Below, piece after piece: positions 19,143-25,395 of a stretch of 64,000 bases of DNA (its first letter is position 1; each line of letters opens with the position of its first letter). This DNA comes from Algoriphagus sp. GTDB taxonomy: Bacteria; Bacteroidota; Bacteroidia; Cytophagales; Cyclobacteriaceae. Made by a program: the position numbers and the translations under genes. The DNA lies in the NCBI GenBank assembly GCA_018336015.1, contig JAGXQZ010000071.1:62001-126000 (forward strand), given 5' to 3'. The notes beneath the pieces were generated by a model that did not search any database, had not been told where the DNA came from, and saw nothing but the letters and a program-made list of their open reading frames with translations.

Positions 19143-19170
19143 AAAAAAGCGGGGTTGAAACAACCCCGCT
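19143..19170 (-). terminator. Hairpin with T-run between peptide 1 and propeller 1
   Basis: On the minus strand AGCGGGGTTG, loop TTT and CAACCCCGCT are followed by TTTTTT. It stands between the peptide stop (19178) and the propeller start (19123). It is a perfect 10-bp stem, so most transcripts from the peptide promoter should end here and only read-through would reach the propeller gene. Confidence 0.85.
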
Positions 19171-19177
19171 AACTAAC

Positions 19178-19381
19178 TTAACTGCAAAATTTGATACCAT
19201 CAATCCATGTGGCATCTGCAACAAGTCCATACTTTGGATGGCGGCAGGATTCTTCAGATTGACAACAAACACCACCTGAGGAATTGCCACCCTCTCCTGG
19301 TTCTGAAGATTGTGCCTTCGCACCTTGATTAAACATGAGGACTGATCCCAAAAACGCCAGTCCGAAGAATACTTTTTTCAT
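19178..19381 (-). CDS. Secreted Cys-rich small peptide 1 (four Cys)
   Basis: A 67-residue precursor from the ATG at 19381-19379. An upstream in-frame ATG at 19438 lies in DNA conserved as non-coding between cassettes, so the internal start is preferred. The signal peptide MKKVFFGLAFLGSVLMFNQG ends AKAQ, then SSEPGEGG and a short Cys-rich tail with C39, C40, C46 and C66 (VCCQSEESC ... KFCS). Signal peptide and GEGG stretch are nearly identical to peptides 2 and 3, but the tail is unrelated apart from a CC-x-C-x-C spacing shared with peptide 3. The layout resembles NVEALA-type peptides of Bacteroides that sit beside propeller lipoproteins; homology is not shown. Confidence 0.8.
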   Translation of the reverse strand: MKKVFFGLAFLGSVLMFNQGAKAQSSEPGEGGNSSGGVCCQSEESCRHPKYGLVADATWIDGIKFCS

Positions 19382-19546
19382 AGTTTTTTTTAAAGAGTTA
19401 GAATTAATTAAAAAGCTTTTGGCCAAAAACGGCTTCATTTTGAAGTTGAAACTAAGTTAAGTTTAACTAGATGTCGACGCAATACTTAGTCTACTATTTT
19501 TAATGGTAATTACAGGAAAGGCGTTTTTTTTTGCAGGCGGTAGATT
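19382..19546 (-). promoter_or_regulatory. Conserved cassette upstream region, copy 1
   Basis: Non-coding DNA ahead of peptide gene 1, repeated with high identity ahead of the other three peptide genes. Conserved marks are a TTTTGGCCAAAA palindrome, a GCTTCATTTTGAAGT inverted repeat, GAAACTAAGTTA and AATTACAGGAAAGGCG. A T-tract of 9 (19524-19532, A-tract on the coding strand) follows, then GCAGGCGG. It must hold the peptide promoter; no clear TAnnTTTG box was found. Confidence 0.75.
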
Positions 19547-19709
19547 AAAGTAGGCGAGCTGATCTGGCAAAAAATCTCTACTAAGCCGGAACGAGTAGCG
19601 ATGAAGAAGTAATTTCTTAGACACAAGAAATTAGACGCAAGAAGAATTGAGAAATTCAGATCTTGGTTTTATAAAGAAATAAATCCCGGGCGAGAGCTCG
19701 GGATTTTTT
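19547..19709 (+). pseudogene. Haloperoxidase 3'-end remnant, copy B (22 codons plus terminator)
   Basis: Codons 19547-19612 read KVGELIWQKISTKPERVAMK-K-stop, the same tail as the intact haloperoxidase (17734-17799) except Asp to Glu, although several bases differ, mostly at silent positions. No upstream part of the gene is present: homology begins abruptly at the AAAGTAGGCGAG junction. Downstream linker and terminator are also copied. It looks like the displaced end of another allele, not random decay. Confidence 0.88.
19681..19709. terminator. Terminator, copy B
   Basis: Same AAATCCCGGGC / GCTCGGGATTT hairpin with GAGA loop as copy A. It lies 30 bases beyond the end of the cassette 2 operon and can serve as its minus-strand terminator. 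Confidence 0.8.
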
Positions 19710-19738
19710 GTTCGTGAATTTGGAGTACGACTTTGGTT

Positions 19739-20257
19739 TTACTCTTTCAAAAACTCTTCCACTTGCTCTTTAAAAAGCTCAGGAATGCCAACTTGGGGTG
19801 AAGAAAAATACACATCATCTTTGGTGAAGAAAAATTTAAGACTGCTTTTGGGATTGATACCCGGTTGGAGCTCATTCAGCTCGAAAAACCTGTTTTCCGG
19901 ATCATAAATAACCTGAAAGGGAAATTTAGCCTGCTCCAAACTTCGGATCACATAGTCTCTATCCCGTTTCTTTTCAGGGTTTTGCCCGGCGATTACCCAG
20001 ATTACTCCAATTTCAGGATACTTATCCCGTATATCCGTCCAAAAATCCGGATTCATTCTAAACAAATACATGGAGTTGATTTCCAGGTGGAGGTATGCAA
20101 TCAGTTTTTTGGAGCAGCTCAAACATAGTTCTTTCGAATTTTCCCCATATCCAACTGCCTCAAGGGCTTCAGGTATTCTTACCGTTTCGCGCTCCTCTTT
20201 CTCCTTACATGCGAAAAAGCAGCTCATAAAAACCAGTGATATCAAAATTCGCCTCAT
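19739..20257 (-). CDS. Thioredoxin-like lipoprotein, cassette 2 only
   Basis: This 172-residue lipoprotein has signal peptide MRRILISLVFMSCFFAC. After it comes a CLSC motif (KELCLSCSKKLIAYL, a C-x-x-C in thioredoxin-like position) and alternating strand/helix text (IGVIWVIAGQNPEKKRD, FPFQVIYDPENRFFELNEL, PKSSLKFFFT). This suggests a thioredoxin or peroxiredoxin-like fold, but the match is weak and the CxxC lies at the start of a helix as in thioredoxins. It begins 6 bases after the propeller 2 stop, so it is in the same operon. A role in disulphide handling of the Cys-rich peptide is a plausible inference. Confidence 0.6.
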   Translation of the reverse strand: MRRILISLVFMSCFFACKEKEERETVRIPEALEAVGYGENSKELCLSCSKKLIAYLHLEINSMYLFRMNPDFWTDIRDKYPEIGVIWVIAGQNPEKKRDRDYVIRSLEQAKFPFQVIYDPENRFFELNELQPGINPKSSLKFFFTKDDVYFSSPQVGIPELFKEQVEEFLKE

Positions 20258-20263
20258 TTTTTT

Positions 20264-21391
20264 CTATTTGAGTTTTGCTTTGATCAGAATAGGATAGTCA
20301 AATTCCTGCTCCGAGATTTTCTCTAGGAGTTTAGGTGATAAGATGAATTTTTCACTTTTGTTCAGAAATGAATGATAGGTCAAAAACAGGACGAGATCCT
20401 CTTCCAAACAGACAGGATCATTCCAGATTTCTGCTTCCTGTTTGGGATAATCCAACCCTTGAAATTCTCCCGTGATTCTGTCGTAGAAATAAACCTTCTT
20501 TTGAGTACCGATCTCATTCCCCTGAAAATGGATATTGGCGACTATTCTGGATGAATTGGCGAAAGCAGCCTTGAATACAGCAAATCCCCGCTCTTGGATC
20601 AACTGATAGCCTTGCATCAGGTCCATCTCCCAAAATTCCTTCGGAACCTGAAAGCGCCCCATATCCAGATTTAGTATAGGTTTTACCTGCCCGTTTTGAA
20701 TAGTGTATAGCGTATCGTTGAAAATCTCAGCCAAAATCAAATCCCCACCTGCCGTTTCGTAAAAATTCCGCTCGGTCATGGGAAGCATTTCATTGGTGTA
20801 ATTATTGGGAAAATAGGACTGCAAAACTTTACCGGAGGAGTTTGTCCTTACCAATCGGTGGGTCACCAAAGGCTTATTGTAACTTCCATATAGGTAAAAT
20901 TCATCGTTCTCAGCAAGAGTAAATGCACTTGCCAAATATTCCGAATCCGCGAGTTTCTGAAGTTCTCCCTGCTCACTGACCTGATAAATGGTCGTTCGAT
21001 CACCTAGCGTAGCGAGGACAAAAAGCCGCTCCTCCGCATCGATCTGAAAGTCCTGTAATCCTTTCAATTCATTGGGCGCCTCACCTTTGACCGCTACGGT
21101 TTTTAAGAATTGTCCTGCTTCTGAAAAAATATGGATTCCATCCCGCTGTGCGATATCCATCACGTAGATTTTGTTTTTACTCTTTCTCACCCTCAGGTCA
21201 TTTCCCATCAGGTTCTGAGCATTGGTTTCCAAGGGAATGAGGTCTACTATCTCCAACTCGGAACTCGGCAAGTTAATTGCATCCGAAAGGGAAAGTCTTA
21301 AGGAATCAGGATTGGAATTATTAGATTCTTTGGATGTACATCCGTAGAAGAAAAATAGAACAGGCAGTGATCTCAACAAGAAATATTTCAT
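20264..21391 (-). CDS. 6-bladed beta-propeller lipoprotein, cassette 2
   Basis: This 375-residue lipoprotein has signal peptide MKYFLLRSLPVLFFFYGC. It shows the pattern of 6-bladed beta-propeller proteins common in Bacteroidota (ELEIVDLIPLETNAQNLMGN, KNKIYVMDIAQRDGIHIFSE, GQFLKTVAVKGEAPNELKG, FQIDAEERLFVLATLGDRTT). It belongs with the cassette 4 propeller rather than the BF3164-like pair of cassettes 1 and 3. It follows the peptide 2 pseudogene with a hairpin between, and is followed at 6 bases by the thioredoxin-like lipoprotein. Function is unknown. Confidence 0.82.
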   Translation of the reverse strand: MKYFLLRSLPVLFFFYGCTSKESNNSNPDSLRLSLSDAINLPSSELEIVDLIPLETNAQNLMGNDLRVRKSKNKIYVMDIAQRDGIHIFSEAGQFLKTVAVKGEAPNELKGLQDFQIDAEERLFVLATLGDRTTIYQVSEQGELQKLADSEYLASAFTLAENDEFYLYGSYNKPLVTHRLVRTNSSGKVLQSYFPNNYTNEMLPMTERNFYETAGGDLILAEIFNDTLYTIQNGQVKPILNLDMGRFQVPKEFWEMDLMQGYQLIQERGFAVFKAAFANSSRIVANIHFQGNEIGTQKKVYFYDRITGEFQGLDYPKQEAEIWNDPVCLEEDLVLFLTYHSFLNKSEKFILSPKLLEKISEQEFDYPILIKAKLK

Positions 21392-21418
21392 AATGATCGT
21401 CTAAAATAATGAGGGAAA

Positions 21419-21439
21419 GAGGCGGCTTATTGCCGCCTC
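21419..21439 (-). terminator. Hairpin between peptide 2 and propeller 2
   Basis: GAGGCGGC (21419-21426) and GCCGCCTC (21432-21439) form a perfect 8-bp GC-rich stem with a 5-base loop. On the minus strand it is followed by only TTT then CCC, so termination would be weaker than in cassette 1. It lies directly after the peptide stop and before the propeller start at 21391. Confidence 0.65.
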
Positions 21440-21443
21440 ATTA

Positions 21444-21656
21444 TTAGTTACAGCTGTAGCATTGTTCGTAATACCTTGAGCACCTTGTACCAGTTTGATA
21501 GGATTCACAATTGTAAGCTTCCACCCTATCTCCACACCAATACATCCGCTGATAGCAGGAACCACCCTCTCCTGGTTCTGAAGATTGTGCCTTCGCACCT
21601 TGATTAAACATAAGGCCTTATCCCAAAAACGCCAGTCCGAAGAATACTTTTTTCAT
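21444..21656 (-). pseudogene. Secreted Cys-rich small peptide 2, interrupted by an in-frame stop in the signal peptide
   Basis: Reading from ATG 21656-21654 gives MKKVFFGLAFLG then TAA at codon 13, where peptide 1 has Ser; the frame continues GLMFNQGAKAQSSEPGEGG and a tail of six Cys (codons 34, 41, 50, 59, 66, 69; SCYQRMYWCG ... EQCYSCN) before its stop at 21446-21444. The stop comes from TCAGTCCTC changing to TAAGGCCTT. An internal ATG at codon 16 would give a peptide without a full signal. Either the gene is silenced, or a stop is read through or an alternate start used. The mature part is otherwise intact. Confidence 0.75.
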
Positions 21657-21822
21657 AGTTTTTTTTTAAAGAATTAGAATTAATTAAAAAGCTTTTGGCC
21701 AAAAACAGCTTCATTTTGAAGTTGAAACTAAGTTACATTCAACCCGATGTCGATGAAATATCTAGTCTACTATTTTTAATGATAATTACAGGAAAGGCGT
21801 TTTTTTTTGCAGGAGGTAGATT
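21657..21822 (-). promoter_or_regulatory. Conserved cassette upstream region, copy 2
   Basis: Second copy of the upstream region, nearly identical to copy 1 from the peptide ATG outward, including TTTTGGCCAAAA, GCTTCATTTTGAAGT and a T-tract of 9 (21800-21808) followed by GCAGGAGG. It then joins haloperoxidase remnant C at AAAGTAGGCGAG. Confidence 0.75.
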
Positions 21823-21982
21823 AAAGTAGGCGAGCTGATTTGGCAAAAAATATCGACTAAGCCGGAGAGGTTAGCGATGAAGAAGTAATTTCTTAGACAC
21901 AAGAAATTAGACGCAAGAATTGAGAAATTCAGATCTTGGTTTTATAATCAAATAAATCCCGGGCGAGAGCTCGGGATTTATT
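21823..21982 (+). pseudogene. Haloperoxidase 3'-end remnant, copy C
   Basis: Codons 21823-21888 read KVGELIWQKISTKPERLAMK-K-stop, again preserving the tail of the intact haloperoxidase with Asp to Glu and Val to Leu. The following linker carries the same insertion as copy B and the same terminator. It lies between the upstream region of cassette 2 and the end of cassette 3. Confidence 0.88.
21954..21982. terminator. Terminator, copy C
   Basis: AAATCCCGGGC / GCTCGGGATTT hairpin with GAGA loop. The T-run after it on the plus strand is broken (TTTATT). Confidence 0.75.
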
Positions 21983-22217
21983 GTATGATGTGATGCATTT
22001 TCTTTATACTTGATTTGAGTAAATAGTTCAAATCTCAAACTAGAAATCAGGCGAATTTTTTAATAGATATTTTCTGTTATTGGCTATAGACTATTTTTTA
22101 TCGAACGTTTCTGCTTTTAAAATAGAGTGTAGTACAGGGTCAGTTTATTAATTTGAGACAGACTTTATACCTTAAAGTCTCACTACTAGATTTCGAAATT
22201 TTCTCTAAACTATTTCT
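21983..22217. other. AT-rich gap after cassette 3
   Basis: I see no gene, RNA or clear hairpin in these 235 bases between terminator copy C and the end of the cassette 3 propeller gene. Confidence 0.5.
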
Positions 22218-23282
22218 TCAATATTCAAACACTGCTATACCTGGTTCTTTTTCAAAAGTTACTCCATAAATCCTTCTTGAGTCTGAATCTACAGACAATG
22301 CCTTGATTGAACGGTCTAGCTTATAATGAATCAAGGGAACACCATTAAAATCAAACACAAAAATATCTTTTGACATAATTCCTGACTTAGATATCTCTTC
22401 ATCACTCCGGCCCATGTATACAAGAAAAATCCCATTTTTATCCATAAATACCTGGTTATATCCATTTTTCATGTTAGGATTCAAGTATGGGAAGTTCTGC
22501 TTACCGTCAAATTCAACGCTATATTTTAATTCTTGCTTCATCGGCCCAATTACCTTAGTGATTTCTTGGGTTTTTAAATCAATGATTTCAAAAGAATCTG
22601 TACTTACTTGTGCCAAAACAACATAGTTGGCATCCGGAAAAACGCCTACACTCCCCTGATTGATTGTACTCAAAATAAAGCTCTCATTTTCTAAAATACT
22701 TGAATCCCCTGTAGTATTCCAATACCCAATATTTCTGATTCTTTTGCCTGAAAGATCAAATACTGAAAATCGAGATGGGCCTACATTTTGGTAAGCAATT
22801 ATCTGGTCCTTTTCCAACCAATTCATGGATAAGCTCTGGAAAAAGTCTCCGCTCTGCTTTATCTTTTTTTGGGGGCTATAGGAGTCATCTGACAACGAAA
22901 ATTCAGAAAATTCCTTCCCGGAAATACTGTAAACCCAAAATGTACTGTCATTTAATCCTTTGTCCATTCGCCAAGGTTCAAAAATTTCATCCGGCCCCTG
23001 CCCACTCTTGCCTTTTGAAGACTCAAGTTTCATTGTCTCCGCATCTATTATGAATAGCTGCTCAGAAGAACTTAAGCTTGAGACAATCAACTTTCCGGAT
23101 TTATACAAAACATGATGTGGTACAAGGATTTCTTTAAAGAGATACTTTTTTGATTTTAACTCTGCGGCTTCCTTAAAATCCTCAAAACCAAAATCCACCT
23201 CATGATACCCTTTTTGTTGATTTTGAGTCTCTTTACCGCAAGACAAAAAAACCAAGAAAATCATATAAACAAACCGCTTCAT
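22218..23282 (-). CDS. BF3164-like 6-bladed beta-propeller lipoprotein, cassette 3
   Basis: This 354-residue lipoprotein has signal peptide MKRFVYMIFLVFLSC. The body shows propeller strands (HHVLYKSGKLIVSSLSSSEQ, LFIIDAETMKLESSKGKSG, GPDEIFEPWRMDKG, IFVFDFNGVPLIHYKLDRS). Its ending DSRRIYGVTFEKEPGIAVFEY parallels that of propeller 1, placing both in the BF3164-like group. The conserved GxGPxE turn after a strand is shared by both. It lies downstream of peptide 3 with a long-loop hairpin between. Substrate or ligand is unknown. Confidence 0.82.
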   Translation of the reverse strand: MKRFVYMIFLVFLSCGKETQNQQKGYHEVDFGFEDFKEAAELKSKKYLFKEILVPHHVLYKSGKLIVSSLSSSEQLFIIDAETMKLESSKGKSGQGPDEIFEPWRMDKGLNDSTFWVYSISGKEFSEFSLSDDSYSPQKKIKQSGDFFQSLSMNWLEKDQIIAYQNVGPSRFSVFDLSGKRIRNIGYWNTTGDSSILENESFILSTINQGSVGVFPDANYVVLAQVSTDSFEIIDLKTQEITKVIGPMKQELKYSVEFDGKQNFPYLNPNMKNGYNQVFMDKNGIFLVYMGRSDEEISKSGIMSKDIFVFDFNGVPLIHYKLDRSIKALSVDSDSRRIYGVTFEKEPGIAVFEY

Positions 23283-23303
23283 AATTATTCAAAAATGAAA
23301 AGA

Positions 23304-23360
23304 GGTTATCTCAACATGTAAAGATCTCACTACAGATAAACTTCACTTATTGAGATAACC
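23304..23360 (-). terminator. Hairpin between peptide 3 and propeller 3
   Basis: GGTTATCTCAA (23304-23314) is perfectly complementary to TTGAGATAACC (23350-23360) with a 35-base loop. On the minus strand the stem is followed by TCTTTTCATTTTT. It stands where cassettes 1 and 2 also have hairpins, though its sequence is unrelated to theirs. Confidence 0.6.
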
Positions 23361-23371
23361 AGCTTTCCTAG

Positions 23372-23563
23372 TTAGCATTTAGCCTTCTTTTCAGTGCCAT
23401 GATGTGCGTTCCCTTCCATGTCAGTACATGAAATATCCTTACTAACTTGACAACATACCCACTTTTCTCCACCTTCTCCTGGTACCGAAGCCTGTGCCTT
23501 CGCACCTTGATTAAACATCAGGACTGATCCCAAAAACGCCAGTCCGAAGAATACTTTTTTCAT
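23372..23563 (-). CDS. Secreted Cys-rich small peptide 3 (four Cys)
   Basis: A 63-residue precursor. Signal peptide and start of the mature region (MKKVFFGLAFLGSVLMFNQG, AKAQASVPGEGG) match peptide 1 almost exactly. The tail EKWVCCQVSKDISC ... KKAKC has Cys at 37, 38, 46 and 63, the same CC, C, C order as peptide 1 but different residues between. Its neighbour is a BF3164-like propeller, as for peptide 1. Probably exported by Sec and oxidised outside the cytoplasm. Function is unknown. Confidence 0.8.
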   Translation of the reverse strand: MKKVFFGLAFLGSVLMFNQGAKAQASVPGEGGEKWVCCQVSKDISCTDMEGNAHHGTEKKAKC

Positions 23564-23742
23564 GTTTTTGGAGCCATTTGTGGGGACACAAACGGCGGCA
23601 ATCTGATTAAAAAATTTTTGGCCAAAAACAGCTTCATTTTGAAGTTGAAACTAAGTTAAATTTAAGCCGATGTTGGTGCAATACCTAGTGTACTAATTTT
23701 AATCATAATTACAGGAAAGGCGTTTTTTTTGCAGTCGGATTA
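23564..23742 (-). promoter_or_regulatory. Conserved cassette upstream region, copy 3
   Basis: The distal part, from TTTGGCCAAAAACAGC to AATTACAGGAAAGGCG and a T-tract of 8 (23723-23730), matches the other copies. The 45 or so bases nearest the peptide ATG are different here (they include a TTTGTGGGGACACAAA inverted repeat), unlike copies 1, 2 and 4. It ends at GCAGTCGGATTAAA and is not followed by a haloperoxidase remnant. Confidence 0.7.
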
Positions 23743-23839
23743 AAATTAGTTTTAATAGTTCCTTTAATTTTCTCCGACTAATAATCGAATCTGGCTGGTT
23801 GGGCTTTTGATTGGTTTTTAAAAAGCAATATATATTAAG

Positions 23840-23863
23840 GGTATTTTTTAAAGTTAAAATACC
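23840..23863 (-). terminator. Possible terminator at the end of cassette 4
   Basis: GGTATTTT (23840-23847) and AAAATACC (23856-23863) form an 8-bp inverted repeat that overlaps the stop codon of propeller 4. It is AT-rich and lacks a strong T-run, so termination is uncertain. Confidence 0.4.
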
Positions 23864-25002
23864 GGTGACTTTTTAGGTTTTAGAAATAGAATGATGATTT
23901 GATCTTCTAAGCTCTTTCCATTTACTGTATTTTGAAAGTCTTTACTTGTATTTTTTATGTCAATTACTGCCAAGTAATCTGGAAGAATCACATTAACCAA
24001 ATAGCCATTTTCAAATCCCATGTGTTCAAACAGGTTGAAATTGTCATTATCATTTATCAGTTTTTTTGAATTTATGATTGTATTTGTGTTAGTAAAATGA
24101 TAGAAGCTGTGAAGTTTCAACCTTCCTTTGTCTCGGTGATAATAGTTAAAGCTAACAAGATCTGGTGAGACATGTAAGTAGTCAATATTTGAAGAATATG
24201 GGATATCCATGTAGGCCTGATTCACCTCATCAATTGATGAGTATATTCCTTCAATTGGATCGGGAAAAACTACTTTTTGCTTACCAACGATCGAATTGCT
24301 CTTTGGAGAATACTTATAAATGGTATCATTGAAAGACTGCGTGACATGAACCATACCGTCAGAAGGGTCCTTGGCAAGTCCTTTGAATTGAAATCGAGAG
24401 TCAGTACCGAGCTGGGGAATGTCGGAAAATGTAAGTTTACCTTTATCCCAAACCACGAGATTGTTTAAGACTGATTCATCCATGAAAAAGTTCTCCTGCG
24501 CGAGGTAGCACAAGTATTTTCGGTTTGATAGTTTGACGAAATTTTCAAGAAACAGATTAATCTTGAAGGATTCCAAGAAGTTGAAGTTCAAATCAAAAAC
24601 TAGTATTTCCTGTTTTCCTTTGTCATACAGTTCAAGGGTTTGTGCATCCGAATCAATCAAGAATCGATGCAAATAAATGTATTCTCCTGGACCCTCGCCT
24701 TTTCGATCAAGAAAAGCAATCATTTTCCCTTCTTTTGAAAATCGAAAAATTTTGCTTTGCTGTTTATCTAATATGAAAGTTTCATCATTGTGGAATTCAA
24801 GTTGGTCAACCCGTGAAGGCATAGCTTCATTTTCACTCCAAAGTCCTAAGTACTTGATCTCATCAAACAATTGGGACACTAAAACCTGGTCAATCACCTG
24901 AGGCACTATCAATGCCTCAGGTGTTGCATTTGGTTTTGAACAACCAGATGCTAAAATGCTTGCATAAAGCACCAAAATAGAAAAGAACAATCTATTCTTC
25001 AT
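23854..25002 (-). CDS. 6-bladed beta-propeller lipoprotein, cassette 4
   Basis: This protein of about 382 residues starts at ATG 25002-25000, which gives signal peptide MKNRLFFSILVLYASILASG with lipidated Cys. A longer frame back to 25065 would lack a signal peptide and overlap the peptide gene, so it is rejected. Propeller strands are clear (FDEIKYLGLWSENEAMPSRV, DETFILDKQQSKIFRFSKEG, FLDRKGEGPGEYIYLHRFLI, LYDKGKQEILVFDLNFNFLE). It groups with propeller 2. Its ATG overlaps the stop of peptide 4 (ATGA), so the two are translationally coupled, unlike the other cassettes. Confidence 0.82.
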   Translation of the reverse strand: MKNRLFFSILVLYASILASGCSKPNATPEALIVPQVIDQVLVSQLFDEIKYLGLWSENEAMPSRVDQLEFHNDETFILDKQQSKIFRFSKEGKMIAFLDRKGEGPGEYIYLHRFLIDSDAQTLELYDKGKQEILVFDLNFNFLESFKINLFLENFVKLSNRKYLCYLAQENFFMDESVLNNLVVWDKGKLTFSDIPQLGTDSRFQFKGLAKDPSDGMVHVTQSFNDTIYKYSPKSNSIVGKQKVVFPDPIEGIYSSIDEVNQAYMDIPYSSNIDYLHVSPDLVSFNYYHRDKGRLKLHSFYHFTNTNTIINSKKLINDNDNFNLFEHMGFENGYLVNVILPDYLAVIDIKNTSKDFQNTVNGKSLEDQIIILFLKPKKSPVF

Positions 25003-25226
25003 CCTCCGCTTGATAAACAAGTTACGCCGACAGGGGTATAGTTTTGACATGACACATAGCCGCAATAAAATAATCCTCCGGGTTCACAGCATCTGCCTTC
25101 TACTGTAATTCTATCCCCATTGGGACATGTGACTGTGCCGTAGTAATCCTTTTGTGTACCTTTGTCGTCTGCAAAAGAAGGAATTGAGAGGGCCCAAAAT
25201 GCCCCAATTACTAATACTTTTTTCAT
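24999..25226 (-). CDS. Secreted Cys-rich small peptide 4 (six Cys)
   Basis: A 75-residue precursor with signal peptide MKKVLVIGAFWALSIPSFAD, which differs from peptides 1-3 and lacks the GEGG stretch. The mature part has Cys at 34, 46, 47, 55, 60 and 70 (VTCPNG, GRCCEPGG, FYCGYVSC, VTCLSSGG). The six-Cys type and the propeller class match cassette 2. The upstream DNA is still the conserved cassette region, so different coding content sits behind the same control region. Its stop overlaps the propeller start. No family is recognised. Confidence 0.78.
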   Translation of the reverse strand: MKKVLVIGAFWALSIPSFADDKGTQKDYYGTVTCPNGDRITVEGRCCEPGGLFYCGYVSCQNYTPVGVTCLSSGG

Positions 25227-25395
25227 AGTTTTTTTTTTAAGAGTTAGAATTAATTAAAAAGCTTTTGGCCAAAAACAGCTTCATTTTGAAGTTGAAACTA
25301 AGTTAAATTTAACCCGATGTTGGTGCAATACCTAGGCTATTAATTTTAATGATAATTACAGGAAAGGCGTTTTTTTTTTTTGCAGGCGGCAGGTT
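25227..25395 (-). promoter_or_regulatory. Conserved cassette upstream region, copy 4
   Basis: Fourth copy, nearly identical to copies 1 and 2, with TTTTGGCCAAAA, GCTTCATTTTGAAGT, GGTGCAATACCTAG and the longest T-tract (12 bases, 25370-25381), then GCAGGCGGCAGGTT. It joins haloperoxidase remnant D at 25396. Confidence 0.75.

Noticed and set aside
19120..19323. Minus-strand open frame starting MRRHNLQNQERVAIPQ over peptide 1
   Set aside because: It lies in another frame of the conserved peptide leader and has no signal or family; the peptide frame (19178-19381) has signal peptide and Cys pattern.
21401..21598. Minus-strand open frame MRRHNLQNQERVVPAI over peptide 2
   Set aside because: Same shadow frame as in cassette 1. 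The real peptide frame runs 21656-21444 and is interrupted by a stop.
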